From: Elusimicrobia bacterium RIFOXYB2_FULL_49_7
GTDB taxonomy: Bacteria; Fibrobacterota; OXYB2-FULL-49-7
Assembly: GCA_001800515.1 (NCBI GenBank)
Contig: MGVN01000024.1
Coordinates: forward strand, 1-16,146
Length of the DNA: 16,146 bases
Reading direction: 5' to 3'
Shown: one piece after another, positions 5,464 through 14,863 of the stretch
How positions within the stretch are numbered: position 1 is the first letter of the stretch
Layout: every line of letters starts with the position of its first letter
Notes under the pieces: generated by a model
Seen by the model: the letters and a program-made list of their open reading frames with translations, nothing else
The model's database searches: none
What the model was told of the DNA's origin: nothing
Translations under genes and position numbers: made by a program

Positions 5464-7500
5464 ATGGATTCACTGACCTATCTGGCTCCTTGGTTGGGCG
5501 TCCTGGGTCTGGTCATCATTTTCGCCATCTACCGGTTCATTTCCGGTCAGGATGCCGGAAACGAGAAGATGCAGCAGATCGCTGCTTTGATTCGAGAAGG
5601 TGCAATGGCGTATATGAAACGCCAGCTCATCAATGTCGGCCTTTTTATTGTAGTCGTCTCAGCCCTGCTGGGATACTTTCTCGGCAAAGGTACGGGTTTG
5701 GCCTATATTACCGGCGGCCTGGTTTCCATCCTATGCGGCTTCATTGGCATGTCAGCGGCAACCAAAGCGAATGTTCGTACCGCGGCGGCTGCCAATAAAT
5801 TCGGCATGTCCAAAGCGCTCTCCATGGCTTTTAATGGTGGTGCTGTGATGGGTTTGGCGGTAGCCAGCCTTGGTCTTATCGGATTTAGCGTCCTTTTCAT
5901 TTTCTTGATGAGCCGCTCCGGCAACAATATGGCCTCTCTTGCTGTCATGAACGGTTTTGCCATGGGCGCCAGCTCAGTGGCTCTTTTTATGCGTGTCGGC
6001 GGCGGTATCTATACGAAATCAGCCGACGTGGGTGCAGACCTGGTCGGCAAAGTCGAAGCCGGTATTCCGGAAGATGACCCCAGAAATCCGGCCGTTATTG
6101 CTGACAATGTGGGCGATAATGTAGGCGATGTTGCGGGTATGGGGGCAGACCTCTTTGAAAGCTATGTCGGTGCTGTCATTGCAACGATTGCATTGGCCTC
6201 TACCACCTCTATGGCTCTGATTGCCGATAGCCGCATTGCTTACGCTGTTTTTCCTATCCTGATTACTTCTGTGGGCTTGGTTGGCAGCCTTATCGGTGTT
6301 GCTTCAATGAAAATACTCCAACGCAGTAATCCGCCGTTGGCCCTGCGCTTGGCCACCTGGTTTTCCGCTGTTATCATGCTTGCTCTGACCTATGCGATTG
6401 CCGGGCGCCTTGGCATTGAAATGAAATTTGCCCATGCCGTAACAGCGGGTTGTTTAATCGGTATTTCCATCGGCCTTCTGTCAGAGTATTATACCTCGGG
6501 CAAGCCGGTTCGCGATATTGCCGAATCAGCTAAGACGGGTCCTGCAACCGTCATTATCGCCGGTCTTGCAATCGGCATGGAATCCTTGATTCTGCCTGTT
6601 ATCGGCATCTGTGTGGCAATGGGGCTCAGCTATTACTTTGCCGGTCTTTACGGCATCGCTTTGGCGGCTGTTGGTATGCTCGGTACTATCGGTGTCACCA
6701 TGGCCGTGGATGCGTATGGTCCTATTGCAGATAATGCGGGCGGCATTTCCGAGATGAGCGAACTCGGTCCTGAGACGCGTAAGATTACGGATACGCTGGA
6801 TTCTCTTGGCAATACCACTGCTGCGATTGGCAAAGGTTTTGCCATCGGTTCCGCGGCTCTGACGGCATTAGCTCTTTATGCCGCTTATAGCTTGGCTGCA
6901 GGTGTTGAAAAGATCGACCTTACTAGTGCAAAGGTCGTGATTGGAACCTTTTTAGGAGGGCTTGTTCCCTTCTTTGTGGCCAGCAGCACCATGCGCTCGG
7001 TCGGAAGTGCGGCCTTTAAAATGGTCGAAGAAGTTCGCCGCCAATTCCGTGAAATCAAGGGATTGATGGAAGGCACGGCAAAACCGGATACAAAAACCTG
7101 TGTTGATATAGCCACCAAAGCGGCTATTCAGCACATGATGGCGCCTGGAATTGTTGCGGTTCTTTTCCCGGTGGTTATCGGTTTTGGGCTGGGCAAAGAA
7201 GCCTTAGGCGGTGCCTTGGCCGGTTCCACGCTATGCGGTGTTATGCTGGCTCTGCTTATGGCCAATGCGGGCGGTGCGTGGGATAATGCTAAAAAATACA
7301 TTGAAGCCGGTCATTTGGCCGGATTTGGCAAGAAGAGCGACCCGCATAAAGCGGCTGTAGTGGGTGATACTGTTGGGGATCCTTTCAAGGACACATCGGG
7401 TCCGGCAATGAATATTCTTATAAAATTGATGTCCATTGTCAGTCTTGTGTTGGCTCCTTTACTTAAGGATGCCACTCCTTTATATCAGTTTTTTAAATAA
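5464..7500 (+). CDS. hppA: Membrane-bound (ion-pumping) pyrophosphatase, K+-dependent type
   Basis: Integral inner-membrane pump of 678 residues with about 16 hydrophobic segments; it hydrolyses PPi and exports H+ and/or Na+, saving energy from biosynthetic PPi. Catalytic loop motifs are all present: [11 protein letters not shown] (188-198), [12 protein letters not shown] (214-225), the loop at 416-427 ([12 protein letters not shown]) and, near the C-terminus, [14 protein letters not shown]. Two residues inform subtype. [10 protein letters not shown] (449-458) carries Ala453 and Gly456, the A..G pair of K+-dependent enzymes, where K+-independent ones have K..T. LFES (230-233) places the gate glutamate at E232, the position seen in Na+ and Na+/H+ pumps rather than the one-turn-shifted position of plant-type K+-dependent H+ pumps. 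A Na+-transporting role is therefore my inference. ATG 5464 follows AAGGAGG. Own promoter and terminator, so monocistronic. Confidence 0.97.
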   Translation: MDSLTYLAPWLGVLGLVIIFAIYRFISGQDAGNEKMQQIAALIREGAMAYMKRQLINVGLFIVVVSALLGYFLGKGTGLAYITGGLVSILCGFIGMSAATKANVRTAAAANKFGMSKALSMAFNGGAVMGLAVASLGLIGFSVLFIFLMSRSGNNMASLAVMNGFAMGASSVALFMRVGGGIYTKSADVGADLVGKVEAGIPEDDPRNPAVIADNVGDNVGDVAGMGADLFESYVGAVIATIALASTTSMALIADSRIAYAVFPILITSVGLVGSLIGVASMKILQRSNPPLALRLATWFSAVIMLALTYAIAGRLGIEMKFAHAVTAGCLIGISIGLLSEYYTSGKPVRDIAESAKTGPATVIIAGLAIGMESLILPVIGICVAMGLSYYFAGLYGIALAAVGMLGTIGVTMAVDAYGPIADNAGGISEMSELGPETRKITDTLDSLGNTTAAIGKGFAIGSAALTALALYAAYSLAAGVEKIDLTSAKVVIGTFLGGLVPFFVASSTMRSVGSAAFKMVEEVRRQFREIKGLMEGTAKPDTKTCVDIATKAAIQHMMAPGIVAVLFPVVIGFGLGKEALGGALAGSTLCGVMLALLMANAGGAWDNAKKYIEAGHLAGFGKKSDPHKAAVVGDTVGDPFKDTSGPAMNILIKLMSIVSLVLAPLLKDATPLYQFFK

Positions 7501-7523
7501 CCATAACATAGGTGTTATTTTCA

Positions 7524-7560
7524 AGGGTCTCGGGCATTCGTCCGGGACTCTTTTCTTTTC
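7524..7560 (+). terminator. Rho-independent terminator of hppA
   Basis: A 12-bp stem (AGGGTCTCGGGC with GTCCGGGACTCT, three G-U pairs) closed by loop ATTC, followed by TTTTCTTTTC. It starts 24 bp after the hppA stop. Confidence 0.8.
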
Positions 7561-7576
7561 TATAACCAATAAATTA

Positions 7577-7635
7577 TTGACTTCATTTGAAAATTTGATT
7601 TAATTTATTGAAAAACAGGTTATTTAAAATAATTT
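7577..7635 (+). promoter_or_regulatory. Promoter region of the tandem outer-membrane protein genes
   Basis: Two overlapping candidates in very AT-rich DNA: TTGACT (7577-7582), 18-bp spacer, TAATTT (7601-7606); and TTGAAA (7608-7613), 16-bp spacer, TAATTT (7630-7635). A promoter is needed here because a terminator precedes it; which candidate is used is unclear. Confidence 0.4.
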
Positions 7636-7661
7636 AAACCTTTAAACAAGGGAGTTATATC

Positions 7662-8984
7662 GTGCGCATGGTTACCCAATTAATATTATTGGCCCTGTTC
7701 ATGGCCCTTTCCGTCAATGCAACGGAAAGTCGGATTGAGAGCATGGGTAAACGCGACATCTTTTTTCGAGATGACATGAGTATTTTCCGAAACCCTGCGG
7801 GAATCGGCGTGCTGGGTAATTTTGTAACCGGATCACTTGGTTTTGTAAGCGATTCCAAGGAATTGGTTCTAAATAATCCTCGATTAGTGACAAGCGTTGA
7901 TACTTCTATTAGTTGTTCAACAACCACGGGTGGAATATTTCATCCCTCAACCAGCCAACTGGTTTTTGATACCAGTTATCAGGTCAAAACCGGTACGCCA
8001 ACGAACCAATGGTTCGGCGTGGTTTACAATTATGAACTCAATCCCAACTTCGCGCTATTTGGCGGAGCGGCTTTTAACCGGGAAGACGATCTTTTGCTTT
8101 TTTATAATGCTCAGAAAAATCGCAGATTATACAAAACAGGTACCGTCTTTCCGGATCTAAAAGGTAAAAGCGATTTTATCTTAGGTGCTCATTTCGGAAA
8201 AATCAACGCTGCCGCTGCATACTATCATGCATCACAAGAAGCGAAGTATCAAGGTACGAATGATTCTACCTTTGGGCCCTCGATTTCCTTGAATCGGTTC
8301 AACGGAGGAACGGAAATCGGATTAGGTTCTCATAGCCTGGAAATTTTTGGGGGAATAGGACAGATTATCTATTCGAATACAGGGGAAGGCTTTGAGTCTG
8401 CGCTTGATATTAAGGAAAAAACGGATAATTCACTTTATTTAGGTAGCCGGCTCTTTTTTCAGACAAAGATCGGTGGTGGAATCGTTTTTGTCCCTGCTGT
8501 CAACTATGCAAAAAAAGCGGTTTTTGATTCATCCATCACAATTATTTCGGGCGGAATTGGCGGAAGCTATCGTCTTGAAAACGGTTTTTTCTGGTGCGGG
8601 ATGGAGTGGGAAAACTATTCAGCCGAGAATGATTCAGCGGATATCAAAGAGTCCGGTCAGGGCATGCATTTCAATTTCGGCATTGAAAAATCCCTTATCT
8701 GGAAATGGCTTATTGTTCGGGTAGGCGGACATCGTTATTTTGGAACCCGCGAAATTGAAGTGGGGAACATCAAGACCGAAGAATGGGTCCAGAATTCAGA
8801 AGATTCCGGATTGTCGGATGATCTTTTGGGATTTGGAATAGGGCTTAATTATCAAAATCGTTTGCGTTTTGACATCACCTTTAATGAAGCCACCCCCTAT
8901 TTTAACCCATTCGGCAAAGGTCTGGAAGGGTCCAGTAACGGCGGCCACATGCTGCTTAGAATCTCGTCCACCTTTAGTCTGTAA
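7662..8984 (+). CDS. Predicted outer-membrane beta-barrel protein, paralog 1
   Basis: A 440-residue protein with a signal peptide (about 1-20, ending SVNA before TES), a conserved N-terminal block SRIESMG...FRNPAG (23-47), then alternating amphipathic strands rich in Gly, Phe and Tyr, ending in Leu after RISSTFS. The NPAG block near the N-terminus and the strand pattern resemble FadL/PorV-like outer-membrane families, but I cannot name the family; substrate or partner is unknown. The start is GTG at 7662, with AAGGGAG 7 nt upstream; an in-frame ATG two codons later is an alternative with looser spacing. The next gene, 18 bp downstream of the stop, is clearly its paralog: both share the NPA block at residue 44, IEK/VEK followed by W.W and RVGG, and a C-terminal LRFD/LKFD strand. 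The two form an operon. Confidence 0.75.
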   Translation: MRMVTQLILLALFMALSVNATESRIESMGKRDIFFRDDMSIFRNPAGIGVLGNFVTGSLGFVSDSKELVLNNPRLVTSVDTSISCSTTTGGIFHPSTSQLVFDTSYQVKTGTPTNQWFGVVYNYELNPNFALFGGAAFNREDDLLLFYNAQKNRRLYKTGTVFPDLKGKSDFILGAHFGKINAAAAYYHASQEAKYQGTNDSTFGPSISLNRFNGGTEIGLGSHSLEIFGGIGQIIYSNTGEGFESALDIKEKTDNSLYLGSRLFFQTKIGGGIVFVPAVNYAKKAVFDSSITIISGGIGGSYRLENGFFWCGMEWENYSAENDSADIKESGQGMHFNFGIEKSLIWKWLIVRVGGHRYFGTREIEVGNIKTEEWVQNSEDSGLSDDLLGFGIGLNYQNRLRFDITFNEATPYFNPFGKGLEGSSNGGHMLLRISSTFSL

Positions 8985-9002
8985 TTTTGGGAGGAAATGA
9001 TA

Positions 9003-10283
9003 ATGAAAATGTCAAAGACGATACTTTTTGCCGCGCTGTTCATTCCGGGCCTGTTGTTCGCGACACAGGCGCGTGTGGAATCAATGGGAAACAATACGGA
9101 TTTTATCAAAGACGAAACGTCCGCTTCGCTTAACCCTGCAACCGCACCTGCTTTCGGTAACATGCTTTCGGGTTCGCTGGGACAAATCAAAGAGACCGGA
9201 AACGGTCAGTGGACGCGTGACGAACAGTGGTTTGCCGGAGTGTTGAGCTATCCGTTGCCCTCAGGCCTCAGACTGACCGGCGGCGTCACACTGAATAAAA
9301 CCTTTGAGATCGAAAAATTATACAATTCCTTTAAGGACAATAACACCTTTTTGGTATACAATTATGGGGATAAATTAATCCCGGGCGGCGGTGATCGTGT
9401 GGATTACCTTGATGCGATCGAGATGCCTGAGCCGTTTGCCGATATTTATGCTTTTGGATGTGTTTCGCCAAACGAAGATTTAGACTTCGGACTGGGTGTC
9501 CGTTATGCGGGCAATAAAAAAACGGTCGAAGAGGATAACGCCGAGATTTCCATTGTGGGCGGTAATCTCGGCATTGTCTACCGCTTTTTCGGCCACTCTA
9601 TTGAAGGAAGCATTAATTTTGATCGTTTTTCCCTGGATCGTACAAAAGTGTTCAATGATACGAATGTAAAAGATATCAACATCAGCGAGCAGGGTAATAA
9701 TTTCGATGTTCATCTTCGCTCTTTTATCAGTCTCTCATCAAAAAATACGGTTGTTCCCATCATGATACTGAATTCTCGTCACTTGCTTGGATTTAATACC
9801 ACGGACCTTGGTCTTGGGTTTGGTTTTAACCGAGAACTCCATAAGGGGCTTATCTGGGCGGGGGCGAAATATGTGTATCACAAATCCGCCTATCCTGATA
9901 GGATCGGCGGATTGCAAATCTACCCGTCCGATGCTTCGGACGTCAACAGTACTCCCTTACCGGGCGGCGTGGAAGAAATATCCCATAAAATGGTTTATAG
10001 CTTCGGCGTGGAAAAGAAAATGCTCTGGGACTGGTTTGCCATTCGCGTCGGCGGGAACAAGGTTTATGAATATCTCCGGGTAAGCAAAGATGATTTTATC
10101 TATCAAAAAGGTCTTTACGAACGGGATGTGGATGCCGTCGCCTGGGGCATCACACTGGGAACACCTGATGATCGTCTGAAATTCGATGTAACGGTTTCGG
10201 AGGCATTCCCGTACAGCAGTTTTCTGTCCGGCGGTGAAGACGGTGTTTTGGTTAGCCGCATCAGCGCTGCTCTAAAATTTTAA
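9003..10283 (+). CDS. Predicted outer-membrane beta-barrel protein, paralog 2
   Basis: A 426-residue protein. The signal peptide ends near residue 20 (GLLFA before TQA), followed by ARVESMGNNTDF and NPA (44-46), aligned position for position with the upstream paralog. Later shared blocks are FGVEKKMLWDW, IRVGGNK and LKFDVTVSEAFPY. The C-terminus ends in Phe (SAALKF), the usual recognition residue for the barrel-assembly machinery. The start at 9003 has GGAGG 8 nt upstream; an ATG at 8997 overlaps too closely with that ribosome site. Sequence identity between the pair looks modest over the middle, so the duplication is old and the two barrels have probably diverged in ligand or partner. Function unknown; the outer-membrane location is an inference from signal peptide, strand pattern and last residue. 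Ends 19 bp before a strong terminator. Confidence 0.75.
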   Translation: MKMSKTILFAALFIPGLLFATQARVESMGNNTDFIKDETSASLNPATAPAFGNMLSGSLGQIKETGNGQWTRDEQWFAGVLSYPLPSGLRLTGGVTLNKTFEIEKLYNSFKDNNTFLVYNYGDKLIPGGGDRVDYLDAIEMPEPFADIYAFGCVSPNEDLDFGLGVRYAGNKKTVEEDNAEISIVGGNLGIVYRFFGHSIEGSINFDRFSLDRTKVFNDTNVKDINISEQGNNFDVHLRSFISLSSKNTVVPIMILNSRHLLGFNTTDLGLGFGFNRELHKGLIWAGAKYVYHKSAYPDRIGGLQIYPSDASDVNSTPLPGGVEEISHKMVYSFGVEKKMLWDWFAIRVGGNKVYEYLRVSKDDFIYQKGLYERDVDAVAWGITLGTPDDRLKFDVTVSEAFPYSSFLSGGEDGVLVSRISAALKF

Positions 10284-10302
10284 AGGCAATAGCCAATAAA
10301 AG

Positions 10303-10346
10303 AAAAAAAAGGGTGCGGACTTTGATAAGTCCGCACCCTTTTTTTT
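10303..10346. terminator. Bidirectional terminator between convergent genes
   Basis: A perfect 12-bp GC-rich stem (GGGTGCGGACTT with AAGTCCGCACCC), loop TGAT, with eight A on the left and eight T on the right. It works for both the outer-membrane gene pair (plus) and the EF-G-like gene (minus), which converge here. Confidence 0.95.
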
Positions 10347-10362
10347 AGGTATCCCAATAAGA

Positions 10363-12369
10363 CTATTCTTCTTCCACCGCCGCATGTTTGCCGTATTTCT
10401 CAATAATTTTGGATTGAAATTGAGCGGGAGCTACCTCATATTTTGAAAAGGTCATCTCAAAAGTTCCACGGCCCTGCGTCAAGGCTTTCAAGTCGATCAT
10501 ATATTTGAGAATTTCGGAATAAGGGGCGTGTGCTTTGATACGCGTTAAACTGTTGCCGAGGCTTTCAAGGCCTTCTACCCGGCCGCGCCGTTGATTCAGA
10601 TCACCCATCACATCCCCTGTATATTCGTCCGGAATAATGACCGCCATCTCGTAGATGGGTTCGAGTAAGATGGGGTTAGCTAGCTTCTGTGCCATACGGA
10701 AAGCGCCTCGCCCGGCAATTTTAAAGGAGATTTCGTTGGAATCCACGTCATGGTACTTCCCGTCTACAACACGAATTCGGATGTCCACCACTGGAAAGCC
10801 TGCCAAGGAACCGTTTTCCATGGCTTCTTTTACCCCCTTTTCAACAGCGGGGATGAAGTTCTTTGGGATGGCGCCGCCGACTATTTCGTTGAGAAACTCG
10901 AAGTTCTCACTCCGGTTCATGGGCTCCATATCCAGGATGACATGAGCGAATTGGCCTGCACCACCGGATTGTTTTTTATGACGGAAGTCACCATGACCTT
11001 TTTTTGTAATGGTTTCACGATAAGGAACGATGATTTCAACTTCCACTATTTTAACCTTATAGTCTCTTTCCAACTTCTTCAGAACCAGCGCGGTCTGCGT
11101 ATCGCCCATACCGAAAAGCAAGGTCTGATGCGTTTCCGAATCACGCTTAAAATACATGATGGGATCATTTTCAACCAGTTTGTGGAGTCCGGTCGCAAGT
11201 TTGTCTTCGGTCCCCTTGGTTTCAACTTCCAAGGCTATCGCATAACAGGGTTTTGGAAATAAGATTTTTTTCTCGTTCGTTTCGCCGATAATATCGCCTG
11301 CCTTGGTGTTCTCGACTTTCAGGAATGTAGCGATGTCACCGCAAACACAGTTCTGGATTTCTTCCACCTTTTTACCGAAAATCGTTGCTATTTTCCCTTT
11401 TTCCGTGGTGTTGGTGCGGTTATTTTTGTGGGCCGATTCCGCGGTCAGTTGACCGGCAATAACCTTGAAATAGGAAAGCTTTCCCAGAAAAGGATCGACA
11501 AAGGTCTTAAAAATTACGGCGGATTCCAGTTTCATGCCTTTATTGGCCGGCGCAGGACAGGAGGAAACAATGAAATTAATCAGTTGTTGAATACCCATCT
11601 CCTTAACCGCGCTTCCGCAAAGTACGGGGATAATGGTATTGTCGGCGATGCTTTTCTTAATACCTTTCATAATGTCTTCCGATGTCAATTCGCCGGAATC
11701 CAGGAATTTATTCATGAGATTTTCATCGTTGCCCGCGATATTTTCCATCAGAGTCGCTCGGAGTAATGCGGCTTTTTCTTTTAAATCCTCGGGAATGGCG
11801 GCCTTTTTACCTTCAATGAAAGCCTCCATGACAACCAGATCGACGATTCCCTTGAAAGTCGTTTGGCTGCCGATCGGCATAGTAATGGGAACAATTTTAT
11901 CCGCACCAAATCGTTCCTTCAAGGCCTCCAATACTTTATCGAAGTCAGCGTTTTCACGATCCATCTTATTGATGAAAATCGTTTTGGACAGCCCGGCTTT
12001 TATGGCATAGTCCCAGGTTTGCAGGGTCTGGACCTGGAGTCCTGAAGCGGCACAGACCACCGTTACCGATGTTTCGGCAACCGCCAAACCGGAGATAACG
12101 TCCCCTAAAAAGTCCGGAAATCCAGGCGTATCGATAAGGTTGAGCTTGACATCCTTGAGTTGAGCGGAAGCAACAGAGAGATTGACGGAGCTTTTTCTGT
12201 CGATCTCAAAAGAGTCCCAATCCATCACCGTGGAACCATGATCCACGGAACCCATTTTTGAGACGGCTTTTCCCCCCACAAGAATGGCTTCCGCCAGCAT
12301 GGTTTTACCCGATGCGCCGTGCCCGATGAGAACGATATTTCTGATTTGTTCGGTTGAATATTCTTTCAA
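10363..12369 (-). CDS. fusA: Elongation factor G-like GTPase (EF-G2 type)
   Basis: A 668-residue translation-factor GTPase with the five-domain EF-G layout. G domain: G1 GHGASGKT (16-23), G3 DTPG (80-83), G4 NKMD (134-137), G5 CGSA (251-254). The G2 region reads RKSSVNLS instead of the canonical RGITI, and G1 lacks the usual HxDAGKT; both are typical of EF-G2-type paralogs rather than the main EF-G. Domain IV starts near 445 and keeps the ribosome-reaching loop KKQSGGAGQF (465-474). No acidic TetM-like resistance features stand out. Such paralogs may act in translocation or have specialised ribosome roles; the main fusA is presumably elsewhere. The start is TTG at 12369 with GGAGG 5 nt upstream; the next in-frame Met lies inside the P-loop and cannot be the start. 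PBP1A is 97 nt upstream, but an internal promoter is visible. Confidence 0.92.
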   Translation of the reverse strand: MKEYSTEQIRNIVLIGHGASGKTMLAEAILVGGKAVSKMGSVDHGSTVMDWDSFEIDRKSSVNLSVASAQLKDVKLNLIDTPGFPDFLGDVISGLAVAETSVTVVCAASGLQVQTLQTWDYAIKAGLSKTIFINKMDRENADFDKVLEALKERFGADKIVPITMPIGSQTTFKGIVDLVVMEAFIEGKKAAIPEDLKEKAALLRATLMENIAGNDENLMNKFLDSGELTSEDIMKGIKKSIADNTIIPVLCGSAVKEMGIQQLINFIVSSCPAPANKGMKLESAVIFKTFVDPFLGKLSYFKVIAGQLTAESAHKNNRTNTTEKGKIATIFGKKVEEIQNCVCGDIATFLKVENTKAGDIIGETNEKKILFPKPCYAIALEVETKGTEDKLATGLHKLVENDPIMYFKRDSETHQTLLFGMGDTQTALVLKKLERDYKVKIVEVEIIVPYRETITKKGHGDFRHKKQSGGAGQFAHVILDMEPMNRSENFEFLNEIVGGAIPKNFIPAVEKGVKEAMENGSLAGFPVVDIRIRVVDGKYHDVDSNEISFKIAGRGAFRMAQKLANPILLEPIYEMAVIIPDEYTGDVMGDLNQRRGRVEGLESLGNSLTRIKAHAPYSEILKYMIDLKALTQGRGTFEMTFSKYEVAPAQFQSKIIEKYGKHAAVEEE

Positions 12370-12404
12370 GATTACCTCCTGGTAGATTAAACCTTAAAAA
12401 TATC

Positions 12405-12433
12405 AATATAATTATTGCTTTACAAACCATCAA
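12405..12433 (-). promoter_or_regulatory. Promoter of the EF-G-like gene
   Basis: Minus-strand TTGATG (12433-12428), 17-bp spacer, TATATT (12410-12405), in the 97-bp gap after the PBP gene. The predicted start is about 30 nt before the TTG codon, leaving room for the GGAGG site. Confidence 0.5.
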
Positions 12434-12466
12434 GAAAATGATCGTGCTCACAGCCCGCAAAAGTCA

Positions 12467-14824
12467 TTACATCATGAATAATTTCTGCTTCTTTTTTTGC
12501 GTGCTATCCAGTGGAAGGGAGGAGGGGCGTGGCCCGCGTCGCGTACCGAAGGGATCAAGCCGGCTGCCGTTGTCCTGGCGCTGAACGGAATGATCCCTAT
12601 TGCATAAGGGCGGCTCCGTTCCAACTACAAACACCTCGTCCATGACACTGTCACATTTTTCTCCGGCCAACATCCAGGATACTTTGCATACACGCTGAAA
12701 TGTCACTCCTTGCGGTATGTCAAAGTCTCTTTTTTGGAAAAGCGTTAAAGAATCATAAGCGTAAAGGATGCAATCCGTCCACAAGGGAAGGGCTGCGCTG
12801 GAACCGGTTCGTCCCTCTCCCAGCGAACGTTTCTCATCCGAGCCGACCCAGACACCACAAGTGAGATCCGGTGTAAATCCTACAAACCAGGCATCCGTGT
12901 AATCATTGGTCGTACCGGTCTTGCCGCCGGCGGGAAAATTAACCCCTTTTGCATAGGCTGAAATGGCCGTTCCGGAAGAAACGACGGAATGTAGCATGGA
13001 GGTCATGACATAGGCGGTGCGCGGATTTAAAACATTGTGAAGTACCGTATAATGTGCTTCCACCAGATTTTCCTGCCGATCATAAATATCATTGATGAAA
13101 AAAGGATCCGCACGTACGCCTCCGTTTGGAATTGCGCTATAAGCCGAAAAAAGAGATAGGGGAATGGCTTCGCAGGAACCGATGGCAAGAGACGGAACGG
13201 CAGATAGATGTTTCCTGTCAAGCCCCATGTTCACCGCATAATTAATCACCGTAACGGTTCCTACTTTCTGCTGCAATTTGATGGCCACGGTATTGATGGA
13301 GGAGGCAAGAGCGCGTCGAAGCGTGATTTCCCCCCTAAATTCGCGGTTGTAATTTTCCGGACGCCATTCCCCGAGAATTGGATCCGGAATGGAAAAAGCC
13401 TGATCCAGCATGATGGTGGAGGCCGTATACCCGTTGTCGATGGCAGCCGTATAGATAAAAGGCTTGAAGGCGCTGCCGGGTTGACGAAATGCCTGTGTTA
13501 CGCGGTTGAATTTACTTTCCTCATAATTTCGTCCGCCGATAAGCGCCCGAATGGCTCCGCTCTTATTATCCAGAATGGCCAATGCGATCTGAATCTTGCG
13601 ATATTTCATGGAGTCGGGAAGGGCTTCGCGGACGAGTTTTTTTACTATTTTTCCCGTCGAATCCGTTTGAGTCTCTGTGGCAGAATACAACGGAGAAAAG
13701 AGATGGGCTGTCTGTTTGATATGGAAAGGCAGATTGGCGCGGAGACTATCCATGGATAGGCGGGTCTTTTTCCGAAGTCCCATCTCGTTGATGAATTTAG
13801 CGTCGAGTGAATATTGCAATGAGTCGAGGTAGATGGTCGCCAGGCTTTCCGCACGTTCCTGTAAGTTGTCATTCAATGTGGTTCGGATGGTATAACCGCT
13901 GCCGTATAAAGCCTTGGCGCCATATTGCTTTTCAAGATAGCTTCTGACCATTTCGACGAAATAGGGCGCCTTTCCCGCTTTTTCCTCCTGCTCTACGGTG
14001 ACAACAGGTTGTGAAACGGCTTGACGGTAAGCCTTGCTTGTAATAAGACCATCCTGATGCATTTCACTCAGAACCAGATTTCGTCGTTTTAAAACGTGTT
14101 CCGAATTAACGTCCGGCCGATAATATTCCGGGCGTTGAATAATCGCTGCCAATGTTGCGGCTTCTGCCAGCGTTAAGGCTGTCAGGGTTGATTTGTTGAA
14201 ATATTTCTGTGCCGCTGCTTGAAAGCCATAGGCTCCTCCACCCATATAAACCTGATTCAAATAAAATTGAAGTACATCTTCCTTCGTATACGTCTTTTCA
14301 ATCTGAAATGCGGTAAAAAGCTCCTTAATCTTCCGAATATAGCTCCGTTCGCTTCCAATCGAGGCGTATAAGTTCCGAGCCAACTGTTGGGTTAGGGTAC
14401 TGCCGCCGCGCAGAGAACGGCCGGAGGTGGCTGCCTCGGATAAAATGGCGGGAATGGCATACACGTTCATTCCCCAATGATGCCAAAAGCGTTTATCTTC
14501 GATGGAAATGACCGCCTGATAAACATGTGGAGGCATCTCGTCAAGCCTCCGCCATATCCGTCGTTCCGTGAAAAATTCCTTGAGAAGAACGCCGTCCTCA
14601 GAATAAATACGCGTAATCAGATTGGGCTCGATGTTTTCCAGCTGTTCAATGCTGGGAAGCTCTTTTTTTAAATGGGAATAAACAAGGTAAATGCCCAGTG
14701 CGCTCAGAACAATAAACAATAACGTGCATGACAGGCTGAAAATTATCCAGTGTTTCATGCTCCAGCCGGGGGCATAATCAGCGCTGCCAGGCGATTTGCC
14801 GGGGTTTTCCATTTTCTTTTCCAT
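12467..14824 (-). CDS. mrcA: Bifunctional class A penicillin-binding protein (PBP1A type)
   Basis: Inner-membrane-anchored peptidoglycan synthase of 785 residues: a short cytoplasmic tail, one membrane anchor (about 25-50), a GT51 glycosyltransferase (about 75-260) and a transpeptidase (about 410-690). Glycosyltransferase signatures are SIEDKRFWHHWG (107-118, catalytic E109) and GGSTLTQQLARN (140-151). Transpeptidase motifs are SAFK (451-454, acyl-enzyme Ser451), SIN (509-511) and KTGT (635-638). A linker of about 150 residues with Ser/Thr-rich sequence separates the two domains, and the C-terminus ends in a basic, Gln/Lys-rich tail. All catalytic residues are intact. Two starts are possible: ATG 14824, which has no ribosome site, and ATG 14812, preceded by GGAAAAG. 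The predicted promoter start is so close that the first would be nearly leaderless. It diverges from the lipoprotein gene and precedes the EF-G-like gene. Confidence 0.96.
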   Translation of the reverse strand: MEKKMENPGKSPGSADYAPGWSMKHWIIFSLSCTLLFIVLSALGIYLVYSHLKKELPSIEQLENIEPNLITRIYSEDGVLLKEFFTERRIWRRLDEMPPHVYQAVISIEDKRFWHHWGMNVYAIPAILSEAATSGRSLRGGSTLTQQLARNLYASIGSERSYIRKIKELFTAFQIEKTYTKEDVLQFYLNQVYMGGGAYGFQAAAQKYFNKSTLTALTLAEAATLAAIIQRPEYYRPDVNSEHVLKRRNLVLSEMHQDGLITSKAYRQAVSQPVVTVEQEEKAGKAPYFVEMVRSYLEKQYGAKALYGSGYTIRTTLNDNLQERAESLATIYLDSLQYSLDAKFINEMGLRKKTRLSMDSLRANLPFHIKQTAHLFSPLYSATETQTDSTGKIVKKLVREALPDSMKYRKIQIALAILDNKSGAIRALIGGRNYEESKFNRVTQAFRQPGSAFKPFIYTAAIDNGYTASTIMLDQAFSIPDPILGEWRPENYNREFRGEITLRRALASSINTVAIKLQQKVGTVTVINYAVNMGLDRKHLSAVPSLAIGSCEAIPLSLFSAYSAIPNGGVRADPFFINDIYDRQENLVEAHYTVLHNVLNPRTAYVMTSMLHSVVSSGTAISAYAKGVNFPAGGKTGTTNDYTDAWFVGFTPDLTCGVWVGSDEKRSLGEGRTGSSAALPLWTDCILYAYDSLTLFQKRDFDIPQGVTFQRVCKVSWMLAGEKCDSVMDEVFVVGTEPPLCNRDHSVQRQDNGSRLDPFGTRRGPRPSSLPLDSTQKKKQKLFMM

Positions 14825-14832
14825 GGGAAATT

Positions 14833-14862
14833 AAAATAGTATTCCCGGGCAGGAAAGGACAA
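14833..14862 (-). promoter_or_regulatory. Candidate promoter of the PBP1A gene
   Basis: Minus-strand TTGTCC (14862-14857), 18-bp spacer, TATTTT (14838-14833). The start would fall near 14826, only about 2 nt before the ATG at 14824, leaving no space for a ribosome site ahead of that codon. Confidence 0.35.
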
Positions 14863-14863
14863 G

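Noticed and set aside
5703..7134. Several minus-strand frames of 60-86 codons
   Set aside because: They are shadows of the membrane pyrophosphatase, caused by its strong codon bias; none has motif or start-site support.
10655..12045. Plus-strand frames up to 170 codons
   Set aside because: They are antisense to the EF-G-like gene, whose full domain set is intact on the minus strand.
12501..12600. Possible frameshift at the C-terminus of PBP1A (Arg/Pro/Ser-rich tail)
   Set aside because: The tail after the transpeptidase domain is low-complexity but in frame, and such variable tails are normal in class A PBPs; no alternative frame gives a better continuation.
13208..13759. Plus-strand frame of 183 codons
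   Set aside because: It is antisense to the PBP1A transpeptidase region, without ribosome site or recognisable domain.
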